From Candidatus Omnitrophota bacterium (lineage in GTDB: Bacteria > Hinthialibacterota > Hinthialibacteria > Hinthialibacterales > JAKPRU01): a DNA stretch of 8,288 nucleotides. The notes below the pieces were generated by a model. That model saw nothing but the letters and a program-made list of their open reading frames with translations. It had not been told where the DNA came from and did no database searches. Positions 1-5,965 of this stretch are shown here, piece by piece. How positions within the stretch are numbered: position 1 is the stretch's first letter; each line of letters begins with the position of its first letter. The position numbers and the translations under genes were made by a program. Location: contig JAKPRU010000889.1 of assembly GCA_029557025.1 (NCBI GenBank), positions 1 to 8,288 on the forward strand, written 5' to 3'.

Positions 1-327
1 AACGATATCTTTACGGTCGAAGGCCGGGGCGAAGTGATCCGCCTGCGGGAAGGTGTGGTTCCCATCCTGCGACTGGATCGTGTGCTCGAAACTCCCGTTC
101 GTCGAGAGACAAATAGTAGAATCTATATCGCCGTCGTGCGACACGGGAATCAACATGTCGGTCTGGTTGTGGACCGGATGGTCAACGAACAGGAAATCGT
201 CATCAAGTCCCTGGGCGCACACGAACAGCATTCCGGTTACATTGCGGGCGCATCCATCCTGGGGGACGGAAGTGTGATCCTGATCCTCGATGTAGCCGCT
301 CTGATTCAGGAGACGTTGGGAGTATAA
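1..327 (+). CDS. cheA: Chemotaxis histidine kinase CheA, C-terminal fragment (CheW-like regulatory domain)
   Basis: The frame is open from the first base, so this is the 3' end of a longer gene cut by the window edge; 108 residues are visible. They match the CheW-like P5 domain at the C-terminus of CheA: a segment reading REGVVPILRL, then HVGLVVDRMVNEQEIVIKSL, then GASILGDGSVILILDV, which is the usual ending of this kinase. In the family, P5 binds CheW and chemoreceptors at the polar signalling array and lets receptor state control autophosphorylation of the kinase, which then passes phosphate to CheY and CheB. Both targets are encoded just downstream. The stop codon shares one base with the cheC start codon (TAATG), which indicates translational coupling. 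The kinase, dimerisation and His-transfer domains are outside the window, so their state is unknown. Confidence 0.95.
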   Translation, partial: NDIFTVEGRGEVIRLREGVVPILRLDRVLETPVRRETNSRIYIAVVRHGNQHVGLVVDRMVNEQEIVIKSLGAHEQHSGYIAGASILGDGSVILILDVAALIQETLGV

Positions 328-917
328 TGGACGACACAGTACTTGAACGAATCAAGTCGGTTTTCTCGGAAGGTGCCGAGCTGGCGGGACGGTCCATGGA
401 AATGATGATCGGCCGTCCGTTAAGTATCCACGTCAATCGCATCGCCCAAGTACCCTTCGAAGATCTGTGTGAAACCTTGTATCCGCCGGACACTCCCATG
501 GCGATGATCCTTCTCAGGATCACCGGGGACAACAGCGGCTATATGGTTTTCCTCATGTATGAGGAGAATGCGAGAAAACTGAATGAGATACTCTGGGGAA
601 GCGTTCCGCTCGAGGATGGTGTGATCAACTTATCCGATCCCTCGGCTCTTCGCGAACTCGCAAATGTTGTGGGCAGCTGTTTTCTTAACGTCCTTGCAGA
701 CCGTGTCGGTCTGGAACTGCGTCCCACAGAACCGTTCTTTGTGTATGACATGCTCGCGGCGGTTCTGGAAGGACTGATCGCCGAACAGAGCCTGATCGCC
801 GACAAGGCCATCCTGGTGGACACGAATATGGCGGAGAAGGAACGGGGAATCGGAATGCATTTTCTCTTTCTGCCCTCTCCCGACCTTGTGGAGAACCTTG
901 CGGCACGGTTGAGGTAA
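327..917 (+). CDS. cheC: CheY-P phosphatase CheC, apparently with one active site
   Basis: A 196-residue protein of the CheC/CheX/FliY family, which dephosphorylates CheY-P during adaptation. Classical CheC has two pseudo-symmetric helices, each with a Glu-x-x-Asn catalytic pair. The second motif is intact here: residues 107-121 read ALRELANVVGSCFLN, with E110 and N113 in the catalytic spacing and an acidic/Ser lead-in. The first copy, around residues 9-31 (IKSVFSEGAELAG up to IGRP), keeps the flanking fold pattern, but both catalytic positions appear to be Ser. The protein is therefore probably single-sited. The C-terminal part (FFVYDMLAAVLEGLIAEQ) matches the second alpha/beta repeat. The start codon overlaps the cheA stop codon, and cheD follows 14 bp later. 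In known systems CheD binds CheC and raises its phosphatase activity, so the pairing fits. The family assignment is firm; loss of the first site is from my alignment by eye. Confidence 0.9.
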   Translation: MDDTVLERIKSVFSEGAELAGRSMEMMIGRPLSIHVNRIAQVPFEDLCETLYPPDTPMAMILLRITGDNSGYMVFLMYEENARKLNEILWGSVPLEDGVINLSDPSALRELANVVGSCFLNVLADRVGLELRPTEPFFVYDMLAAVLEGLIAEQSLIADKAILVDTNMAEKERGIGMHFLFLPSPDLVENLAARLR

Positions 918-931
918 TATCGAGAGACCTG

Positions 932-1420
932 ATGACAACAAACGATCTTCCGCAAAAAAATCTCAGCATTGGAGAGATTTACGTCACCACAAAAGCGGAA
1001 CAGGTATCGACGGTGCTCGGTTCCTGCGTTAGCGTGTGTTTGTATGACTCCAAGAACAAAATATCCGGTATGAACCATCATGTGCTTCCCGCTCCTCCTC
1101 CGTCCGCGCAAGTGGACTCGAAGCACAGCGGGAAATACGGAAAGACAGCGCTGCCGGAATTGCTCGATCGGATGAAACGGCTCGGCATGGAAACTCGGAC
1201 AACATCGGCCAAGATTTTCGGCGGCGCACACATGCTCTCACAGATTTCTTTCGCAATGATCAACGAACGGAATGTCGCTGTGGCCAGAGAGTTCCTGCAC
1301 GCGAACGGCATCCGGATTGTCGCAGAGGATGTCGGAGGCGACCGTGGGCGCAAAGTAATCTTCCAAACCGACAGCGGCAAAGTCCTGGTTCGGGAGGTGA
1401 ACAAGCGCGAATTTCTATGA
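932..1420 (+). CDS. cheD: Chemoreceptor glutamine deamidase CheD
   Basis: A 162-residue protein of normal CheD length. CheD converts selected receptor glutamines to glutamates, which changes receptor signalling state, and in CheC-containing bacteria it is also titrated by CheC. Visible family motifs are IGEIYV (residues 13-18), VLGSCVSVCLYD (28-39) with catalytic Cys32, and GMNHHVLP (46-53). His49 lies 17 residues after the Cys, the spacing of the known catalytic pair. T27 or S26 can supply the hydroxyl residue. A later segment, AKIFGGAHML, and the GGDRGRKVIF stretch near the C-terminus are also typical. The ATG at 932 is preceded by a purine-rich GAGAG. The gene lies between cheC and cheY in the same orientation. 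I see no damage to the active site. Confidence 0.96.
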   Translation: MTTNDLPQKNLSIGEIYVTTKAEQVSTVLGSCVSVCLYDSKNKISGMNHHVLPAPPPSAQVDSKHSGKYGKTALPELLDRMKRLGMETRTTSAKIFGGAHMLSQISFAMINERNVAVAREFLHANGIRIVAEDVGGDRGRKVIFQTDSGKVLVREVNKREFL

Positions 1421-1451
1421 GATTCACTGTCTGTCACGACGGACGGTCGGA

Positions 1452-1470
1452 CCGGGTGTCGGACACCCGG
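1452..1470 (+). other. Perfect hairpin in the cheD-cheY spacer
   Basis: CCGGGTGTC and GACACCCGG form a perfect 9-bp inverted repeat around a single G; in RNA this would be an 8-bp stem with a 3-base loop. It lies in the 82-bp gap between cheD and cheY and is followed by ATAAAAGG, not a T run, so it does not look like a standard rho-independent terminator. It overlaps a direct repeat of GTCGGAC (from 1446 and 1458). Possible roles are an mRNA processing or stability element that sets cheY-cheB expression apart from the upstream genes, or a protein-binding palindrome. Confidence 0.55.
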
Positions 1471-1502
1471 ATAAAAGGCAACAGGGAAGAATCGGGATTG
1501 AT

Positions 1503-1859
1503 ATGGCCAGAATACTCGTAGTAGACGACTCATATTTCATACGAATGGTCTTGCGCAACATGCTGAAAAAAGAGAAACACGAAGTTTTGGAGGCGGAGGA
1601 CGGTGAAAAGGCAGTGAGTTTATATCGCCTGAATCGTCCGGAATTGGTGACCCTGGATATCACGATGCCTGTCAAGGACGGAATCGAGGCCGCCCGGGAA
1701 ATCCTGGAAGAGGATCCCTTTGCAAAGATCATCATGGTTACGGCGCTCGGCCAGGAAAGTATCTTGAAAAAGGCGATCACCCTGGGAGTCTCCGAATTCG
1801 TTGTCAAACCGTTCACAACGGAAACGGTTCTGGAAGCGGTGAACCGCGCGCTGAAATAA
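1503..1859 (+). CDS. cheY: Chemotaxis response regulator CheY
   Basis: A 118-residue stand-alone receiver domain with no output domain, the standard CheY size. All phosphorylation residues are visible: the acidic pair D8-D9 in ILVVDDS, the phosphoacceptor D52 in VTLDITMP, T80 in IIMVTA, and K102 in FVVKPF. Phospho-CheY is the diffusible output of the chemotaxis array and binds the flagellar switch. It should receive phosphate from CheA and lose it through CheC, both encoded upstream. The ATG at 1503 follows CGGGATTGAT, an acceptable ribosome binding site. Its position between cheD and cheB, plus the T-A-x6-S and VVKPF signature, favours chemotaxis CheY over another single-domain regulator. 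Confidence 0.94.
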   Translation: MARILVVDDSYFIRMVLRNMLKKEKHEVLEAEDGEKAVSLYRLNRPELVTLDITMPVKDGIEAAREILEEDPFAKIIMVTALGQESILKKAITLGVSEFVVKPFTTETVLEAVNRALK

Positions 1860-1913
1860 GAGATATCGCTCAAGGAATACGAAAACAGGAAAGAATGGGC
1901 TGAAACGGGAAGA

Positions 1914-3011
1914 ATGGAAACAAAAGACAAAATCCGGGTGTTGGTGGTGGATGATTCTGCATTGGTCCGGAAGATTCTCTCCGATCTCCTGCAACAGGAT
2001 CCGATGATTGAGGTGGTCGGGACCGCTTCCGACGGGACCTTTGCGCTTCGGAAAGTGAAATCGCTCAAACCGGATGTGGTGACCCTGGACGTCGAGATGC
2101 CGCAGAAAGGCGGGTTGGAATTGCTGCCGGAATTGATGTCGGTATATCCCGTGCCGGTAATCATGGTCAGCGGGGTAACCGAACGCGGCGCCGTGGCGAC
2201 AATCAAAGCCCTGGAATTGGGGGCTGTCGATTTCGTGACGAAACCCAGCGCTTCGGTCACAGAGGGAATGCCCGCGATTGCTGCTACCCTGATCGAGAAA
2301 ATCAAGGCAGTAGCAGGAGCCAAAATCCGTCGACGTTTCCTGACCAGACCCGCCTCGTTCACACCCCCTCCGAGGATCACCATTCCTCCCCTGCCCAAAG
2401 GATCGATCCCAAGAACTCGCTCGGGAGGTCTGGTCATCGGCATGGGCGCGTCAACCGGGGGAACGGAGGCGCTCAAAGATGTCCTGGCGGCCCTTCCGAA
2501 GGAGTTGCCGCCCATCATGGTCGTGCAACACATGCCGGAGGGATTCACCCATGCATTCGCCAACCGACTCAACGGACTCTGCGAGCTGACCGTCAAGGAG
2601 GCGGAGGATCACGAACCGCTGGAACCGGGAAAGGTGCTGATTGCCCCCGGGCATTCGCACATGCTCATACAGTCCACCGCGACGGGGTACATCGCCGTGT
2701 TAAGTCAATCCGAACCGGTCATGCGTCATCGCCCTTCGGTAGACGTCCTGTTCCATTCCCTGGCTCGGGAAATCGGACCGAATGCGCTTGGGGTGATTAT
2801 GACCGGCATGGGAGCGGATGGCGCGCGTGGCTTGACCCAGATGCGGGAAACCGGATCACACACCATCGCCCAGAACGAACAAACCTGTGTCGTGTTTGGA
2901 ATGCCCAAGGAGGCCATTGAGATGGGAGGAGCCGAACAGGTACTTCCCCTGCAAGATATCCCGAAAGCCATTGTGAACCTGGTACGAAACGGCTTTGCCG
3001 GATCCGATTGA
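1914..3011 (+). CDS. cheB: Chemotaxis protein-glutamate methylesterase/glutaminase CheB
   Basis: A 365-residue full-length CheB. The N-terminal receiver (about 1-120) has D13-D14, phosphoacceptor D59 in VTLDVEMP, S86 in IMVSG and K110 in FVTKP. A Pro/Arg-rich linker covers about 140-170. The C-terminal methylesterase domain (about 171-360) has the complete catalytic triad: S180 in GASTGG, H206 in VVQHMP and D302 in MTGMGADGARGL, plus the family segments IAPGHSHM and HRPSVDVLF. It hydrolyses receptor methyl-glutamates, opposing CheR; no cheR is in the window. CheA phosphorylation of the receiver relieves inhibition of the esterase. The ATG at 1914 follows ACGGGAAGA. The gene ends 22 bp from the end of a convergent STAS gene, and no terminator is visible between them. 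Confidence 0.97.
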   Translation: METKDKIRVLVVDDSALVRKILSDLLQQDPMIEVVGTASDGTFALRKVKSLKPDVVTLDVEMPQKGGLELLPELMSVYPVPVIMVSGVTERGAVATIKALELGAVDFVTKPSASVTEGMPAIAATLIEKIKAVAGAKIRRRFLTRPASFTPPPRITIPPLPKGSIPRTRSGGLVIGMGASTGGTEALKDVLAALPKELPPIMVVQHMPEGFTHAFANRLNGLCELTVKEAEDHEPLEPGKVLIAPGHSHMLIQSTATGYIAVLSQSEPVMRHRPSVDVLFHSLAREIGPNALGVIMTGMGADGARGLTQMRETGSHTIAQNEQTCVVFGMPKEAIEMGGAEQVLPLQDIPKAIVNLVRNGFAGSD

Positions 3012-3033
3012 CGGCGGGCGCTCCATTCCGAAC

Positions 3034-3375
3034 CTATTTCGCCAACAACTCCAATGCCTCTTCCTCGGTGTCTGCCGTGTTAAGCATTTTGAAGAATGCC
3101 TGCTTTTCGAGAATCCGCCTGTTCCCAACCGAAAGATCCACCAGAACAATGCGACCGCCGGGCACCCAAAATGCCGTCACCGTGGCCTGAAATCTCTGGA
3201 TCACACTGGAAATAATGCTGTTCACACCTTTCATGCCCAAAACCATCTTCTTGCAGCCGGCTTGACGTTCCCGGCTGATCGCTTCTTTTATGGTCTCAAT
3301 TCCCTCCAAATCAATCGTGCCGGAAAGATCCAGAATCACGACGTCATTTTGTTTTCGGTGATTGATCTTGATCAT
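3034..3375 (-). CDS. STAS-domain protein with degenerate phosphorylation motif
   Basis: A 113-residue single STAS domain, the fold of anti-sigma factor antagonists such as SpoIIAA/RsbV. The N-terminal strand VVILDLSGTIDLEGIETIK and the helix after it are typical. In active antagonists the phosphorylated Ser lies in a DSSG motif. Here the matching segment (residues 50-62, GVNSIISSVIQRF) has Ile in place of the Asp and Val in place of the Gly, although S56 and S57 remain. It may act without kinase control or as a structural partner. The start has a clear ribosome binding site (AAGGAGCAAAGGACTAT before ATG). It is the last gene of the minus-strand block that follows the receiver/HEPN-like gene and runs convergently into cheB. 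No anti-sigma kinase is in the window, so the partner is unknown. Confidence 0.8.
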   Translation of the reverse strand: MIKINHRKQNDVVILDLSGTIDLEGIETIKEAISRERQAGCKKMVLGMKGVNSIISSVIQRFQATVTAFWVPGGRIVLVDLSVGNRRILEKQAFFKMLNTADTEEEALELLAK

Positions 3376-3460
3376 ATAGTCCTTTGCTCCTTACACCATG
3401 TCCGACACGAATCGCTGGAATGTTCTCGGTCATCAGAGCCGCAGAGATCATTCGCGGCAT
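3344..3460 (-). CDS. Possible 38-aa ORF between the 71-aa ORF and the STAS gene
   Basis: The stop codon of the preceding ORF is followed at once by a ribosome binding site and start, TGAGGAGAAATG, with ATG at 3460. The frame gives 38 residues (starting MPRMISAALMTENIPAIRVG) and runs 32 bp into the STAS gene in another frame. I do not recognise the product. It could be a coupled small protein or a leader whose translation adjusts STAS expression. The only positive evidence is the well-placed GGAG and the tight junction, so a chance ORF is quite possible. Confidence 0.3.
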   Translation of the reverse strand: MPRMISAALMTENIPAIRVGHGVRSKGLYDQDQSPKTK

Positions 3461-3466
3461 TTCTCC

Positions 3467-3682
3467 TCATGTCCGGTCCGCATCCGCATCCATTTGGTGT
3501 CCTGCCTCTTCCGAGATTCTTTTCAGCTCCAGATATTTGTTCCAAATCCGGTCTTTTGAACCGGGTTTCTCTTCTTCCAGAAATTGAAGAATTGCCTGCA
3601 GCGCCCAGCTGTTACTCAGACAGATATCCTGAAGAGTAATGGTGGTTCGTCCTGAAGAGTCCTGTGGGATTTCCTCATTCAT
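3467..3682 (-). CDS. Hypothetical 71-aa protein, coupled to the membrane/coiled-coil gene
   Basis: The frame starts at an ATG that overlaps the end of the upstream gene (ATGAATGA; 8 bp shared) and encodes 71 residues. A GTG at 3736 is an alternative that would add 18 residues inside the upstream gene, but no ribosome binding site favours either, and the overlap suggests translational coupling. The protein is soluble and acidic at both ends. Its middle, about residues 15-60, looks helical: ITLQDICLSNSWALQAILQF, an acidic EEEK turn, then an amphipathic IWNKYLELKRISEEAG. I do not recognise the family. Its position suggests it works with the membrane protein upstream or the STAS protein downstream. 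Reality as a gene is likely but not certain. Confidence 0.55.
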   Translation of the reverse strand: MNEEIPQDSSGRTTITLQDICLSNSWALQAILQFLEEEKPGSKDRIWNKYLELKRISEEAGHQMDADADRT

Positions 3683-4433
3683 TTCTGATATCCAATCGCG
3701 ACGCTTCGGGGGATCCGTCTGCCGACCAGAATACACCTTGGCGCGCGGTAATGATGGCTTGCTGGGCGGCCTTCAGTTCGGCCTCTTTGGTTGCCGTCAA
3801 TTCCTCATTTTCCTCCAGCAGGGCCTGCAACTTTGCAATTTCCGCCTCGTGTTTCGCCCGACGTCTCTCGGCTTCCGCACGTTGTTTCTGCAACACTTTC
3901 ATATCCTTCATATAGAGCAGTCCGGCTCCGACCAGCCCGACCAGAATAAAAATCAGCCCCAGGATCGCCAGCTGCATGGTAAAAAGAATCATGACAAATA
4001 CCGCAAAGGTGATGAGAAGCAAAACGGAATTGACCCCCGGAACAATCATGGGATAGCGCTGGGCCGCCATCGTCTTGAGAGTCGCGATTCCCTCTTCCAG
4101 ATCCCGTTTCTTCTTGTGGAGATTGTTCAGTTCTTCGAACAGAGCAGAGAGATCCACACTCGGCTTCAACTCTTGCAGCGGCTGTCCGGCTGCGCCGCCG
4201 GCCGCCCCCTGTGCCTGCGCCAGAAGGTCGGGAAGCTGCGCCGGATCATAGCGGATTTCGCCGGCGAGCGAATTCAGCGCATCGAGAAAATCCTCCGCCG
4301 CGCCCTCCGCATTCGCTTTCAGGATCCCCTCGGCGAATGGGATTTCATTGCGGTGGACTTTAAAAGCAAGGTTAAATGCCGAACTTTTCATAAGAGCGTC
4401 GAGTGGGATGCCGGGATATCGTCGAAGTTCCAA
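3675..4433 (-). CDS. Two-helix membrane protein with C-terminal coiled coil, unknown function
   Basis: A 252-residue protein from the TTG at 4433. Residues 1-65 look like a small folded region, 66-90 are Ala/Gly/Gln-rich (QAQGAAGGAAGQP), and 93-125 form a charged helix. Two adjacent hydrophobic segments follow (about 133-152 and 155-174) with only a short turn, so a membrane hairpin is expected. Residues 175-232 are a long Glu/Lys/Ala-rich helix (QKQRAEAERRRAKHEAEIAK and onward), a probable coiled coil. With a hairpin, the N-terminal region and the coiled coil lie on the same, probably cytoplasmic, side. There is no signal peptide. The start is uncertain: ATG at 4391 is the alternative, and the only GGAGGAG lies about 30 bp too far upstream of the TTG. 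The 171-bp gap before it holds no gene I can support. It is not recognisable as a chemoreceptor: no HAMP or methylation helices. Confidence 0.75.
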   Translation of the reverse strand: MELRRYPGIPLDALMKSSAFNLAFKVHRNEIPFAEGILKANAEGAAEDFLDALNSLAGEIRYDPAQLPDLLAQAQGAAGGAAGQPLQELKPSVDLSALFEELNNLHKKKRDLEEGIATLKTMAAQRYPMIVPGVNSVLLLITFAVFVMILFTMQLAILGLIFILVGLVGAGLLYMKDMKVLQKQRAEAERRRAKHEAEIAKLQALLEENEELTATKEAELKAAQQAIITARQGVFWSADGSPEASRLDIRNE

Positions 4434-4604
4434 CTGTGCAATTCCGCGCCTGTCCCGTTTCTGTCTCCTCCACCGGGAATTGCCCCTGACATTGACGTTT
4501 CATGGGATTTTCAATGCAACCAGACACCATCTGATGCACGTTAGCATATTCACAACTTCAAAAGCAAGTCACAAGATCAACGACGAGTTTGATGCCCGTT
4601 CCGC

Positions 4605-5849
4605 TCATACCAGATAGGATGCCAACCGGAGACACTCGATAGCCGTGTCCCTGATGGAAACCGTTTTCTCCCGATCACTGAACTCAGGATGAACAAACGG
4701 GTTTCTCAAATGTTGCAGGCGAATCAGAAATCCTGAAAGCCTCATCGTCTGATCGTCCTCCAGTCCTTTCAGTCCCATGGGATTTTTCACGGTTACGGTC
4801 CCGCAGGCTCCCTGAAAACTGAATGTTCGACCAAAGCAGAAAAACATGACCCCCAGCGCTTTCAGGCCATCCGGCTTGTACTTTTGCCGGTGACGAAGCA
4901 TCCGTTCAAGAACCTGGCGCGTGATGTCCGAATTCACATCCAGATCGTTTGCCTGAATCGTTCGCACAATATATTGGTTGAAAAAGATATCCAGGTTATC
5001 AATTTTGGGATCATACAGCTCCCGAAGAATCTTCTCGGCCTCCCCACCCGTCAAAAATCGAGTGATGCGCCTGCCGACACGGTTCTTCACCTCATTCTCA
5101 ACCGCAAAGGAATAGGAGAAACAGGCATTCCTTGAGACAGACAAGCCGGCGCTCGGTTCCGATTGCTCCAAATGATACCCGATGGCCAGCATCGTCTGAG
5201 TTTCCGGGTGGAGGGAATCCAATTCCGGCAGGAACGTGCGCAATTCGTTCAGGGCGCCCTTCAGATCCACCGTCGGGCGCTCCGAACGACTCTCCCTGTG
5301 CTCGGAAACCTCCAACCGGTCCCGTAACTCGAACACCACCCCTTTCATCCCGGTATCCAGGTCCTGCTCCTGCAACAGGCGATCCAACCGTTCGTACAGC
5401 TGCCGACGATCCATACCTGCTTCACTGTCCGCGGTTTCCACGAGATCCCGGAGTGCATCGATTTCATCACGATACCGGCAAATCCGATCCAACTGCTCGT
5501 ATAACCTCTCGATTTCCGCGTCGATCCTGGATTTGCTGACAACGTACATGGCCCCATACTGACGAGCCAACGCGCCTTCATCAAATCCCCCGACAGCCGA
5601 CACCATCACGACCGGAAGATGCGGATAGTTTCGCTTGACCTGCCGGATCAACTGCAATCCTTCATCATGGGTACGCATATCCAAGTCAGTAATAATCGCA
5701 ACGGGAGATTCACGCTGAAGCTGCTCCAGAGCTTGCGTGCTGTCCTCCGCCTCCAAAACACGGTACCCCTCCATTGTGAGATTTCGAGCTACCGCAGATC
5801 GGTACTGTGAATTATCGTCAACAAGGAGAATCAATCGGTCCTGTTCCAT
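4605..5849 (-). CDS. Response regulator: receiver, helical linker and HEPN-like C-terminal domain
   Basis: A 414-residue protein. The receiver (about 1-125) has D11-D12 in LLVDDN, phosphoacceptor D55 in IITDLDM, S84 in VVMVSA, and K106; the Pro normally after this Lys is replaced by Ser. Residues 108-190 are strongly charged and heptad-like, probably a coiled-coil linker. The C-terminal region (about 200-414) ends in helices. It contains FAVENEVKNRV (248-258) and, near the end, LRNPFVHPEF, where R382-N-P-F-V-H387 fits the R-x4-6-H motif of HEPN domains. HEPN proteins include RNases and non-catalytic toxin or adaptor domains. I infer a phosphorylation-controlled HEPN-like output; catalysis is unproven. 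No DNA-binding, GGDEF or EAL output is seen. It heads the minus-strand block and diverges from the HD-GYP gene, with ATG at 5849 and only a weak GAGTGGAAA in front. Confidence 0.82.
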   Translation of the reverse strand: MEQDRLILLVDDNSQYRSAVARNLTMEGYRVLEAEDSTQALEQLQRESPVAIITDLDMRTHDEGLQLIRQVKRNYPHLPVVMVSAVGGFDEGALARQYGAMYVVSKSRIDAEIERLYEQLDRICRYRDEIDALRDLVETADSEAGMDRRQLYERLDRLLQEQDLDTGMKGVVFELRDRLEVSEHRESRSERPTVDLKGALNELRTFLPELDSLHPETQTMLAIGYHLEQSEPSAGLSVSRNACFSYSFAVENEVKNRVGRRITRFLTGGEAEKILRELYDPKIDNLDIFFNQYIVRTIQANDLDVNSDITRQVLERMLRHRQKYKPDGLKALGVMFFCFGRTFSFQGACGTVTVKNPMGLKGLEDDQTMRLSGFLIRLQHLRNPFVHPEFSDREKTVSIRDTAIECLRLASYLV

Positions 5850-5965
5850 TTTCCACTCAGTCCGCCTGTCGCATTTCTATCAGTCTATCACCCAAATCAC
5901 TCGAAGGCAGGCACACCCTCGATTCAACCGACCTCATAGACTAAACTTGCCAACGGTAAGTATCT
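5850..5965. promoter_or_regulatory. Divergent intergenic region between the two receiver genes
   Basis: This 116-bp spacer separates the starts of two divergently transcribed response-regulator genes, so it should hold both promoters. I see no convincing -35/-10 pair, sigma-28 box or sigma-54 box. It contains short related words CTATCAGTCTATCAC and CATAGACTA that might be part of an operator, but this is weak. The two genes are probably co-regulated because of this arrangement. Confidence 0.4.

Noticed and set aside
1424..2596. A 390-aa minus-strand frame.
   Set aside because: It lies across cheY and cheB, both of which have complete active-site motifs; its Ser/Thr-rich product is a shadow.
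4513..4535. A sigma-54-like element (TGG...TTGCA) on the minus strand upstream of the membrane/coiled-coil gene.
   Set aside because: The GG and GC elements are one base too close, and the CAC part of the -24 box is absent.
3639..4544. A 301-aa + strand frame.
   Set aside because: It is antisense to the membrane/coiled-coil gene, has no ribosome binding site and reads as low-complexity Gln/Arg-rich sequence typical of a shadow frame.
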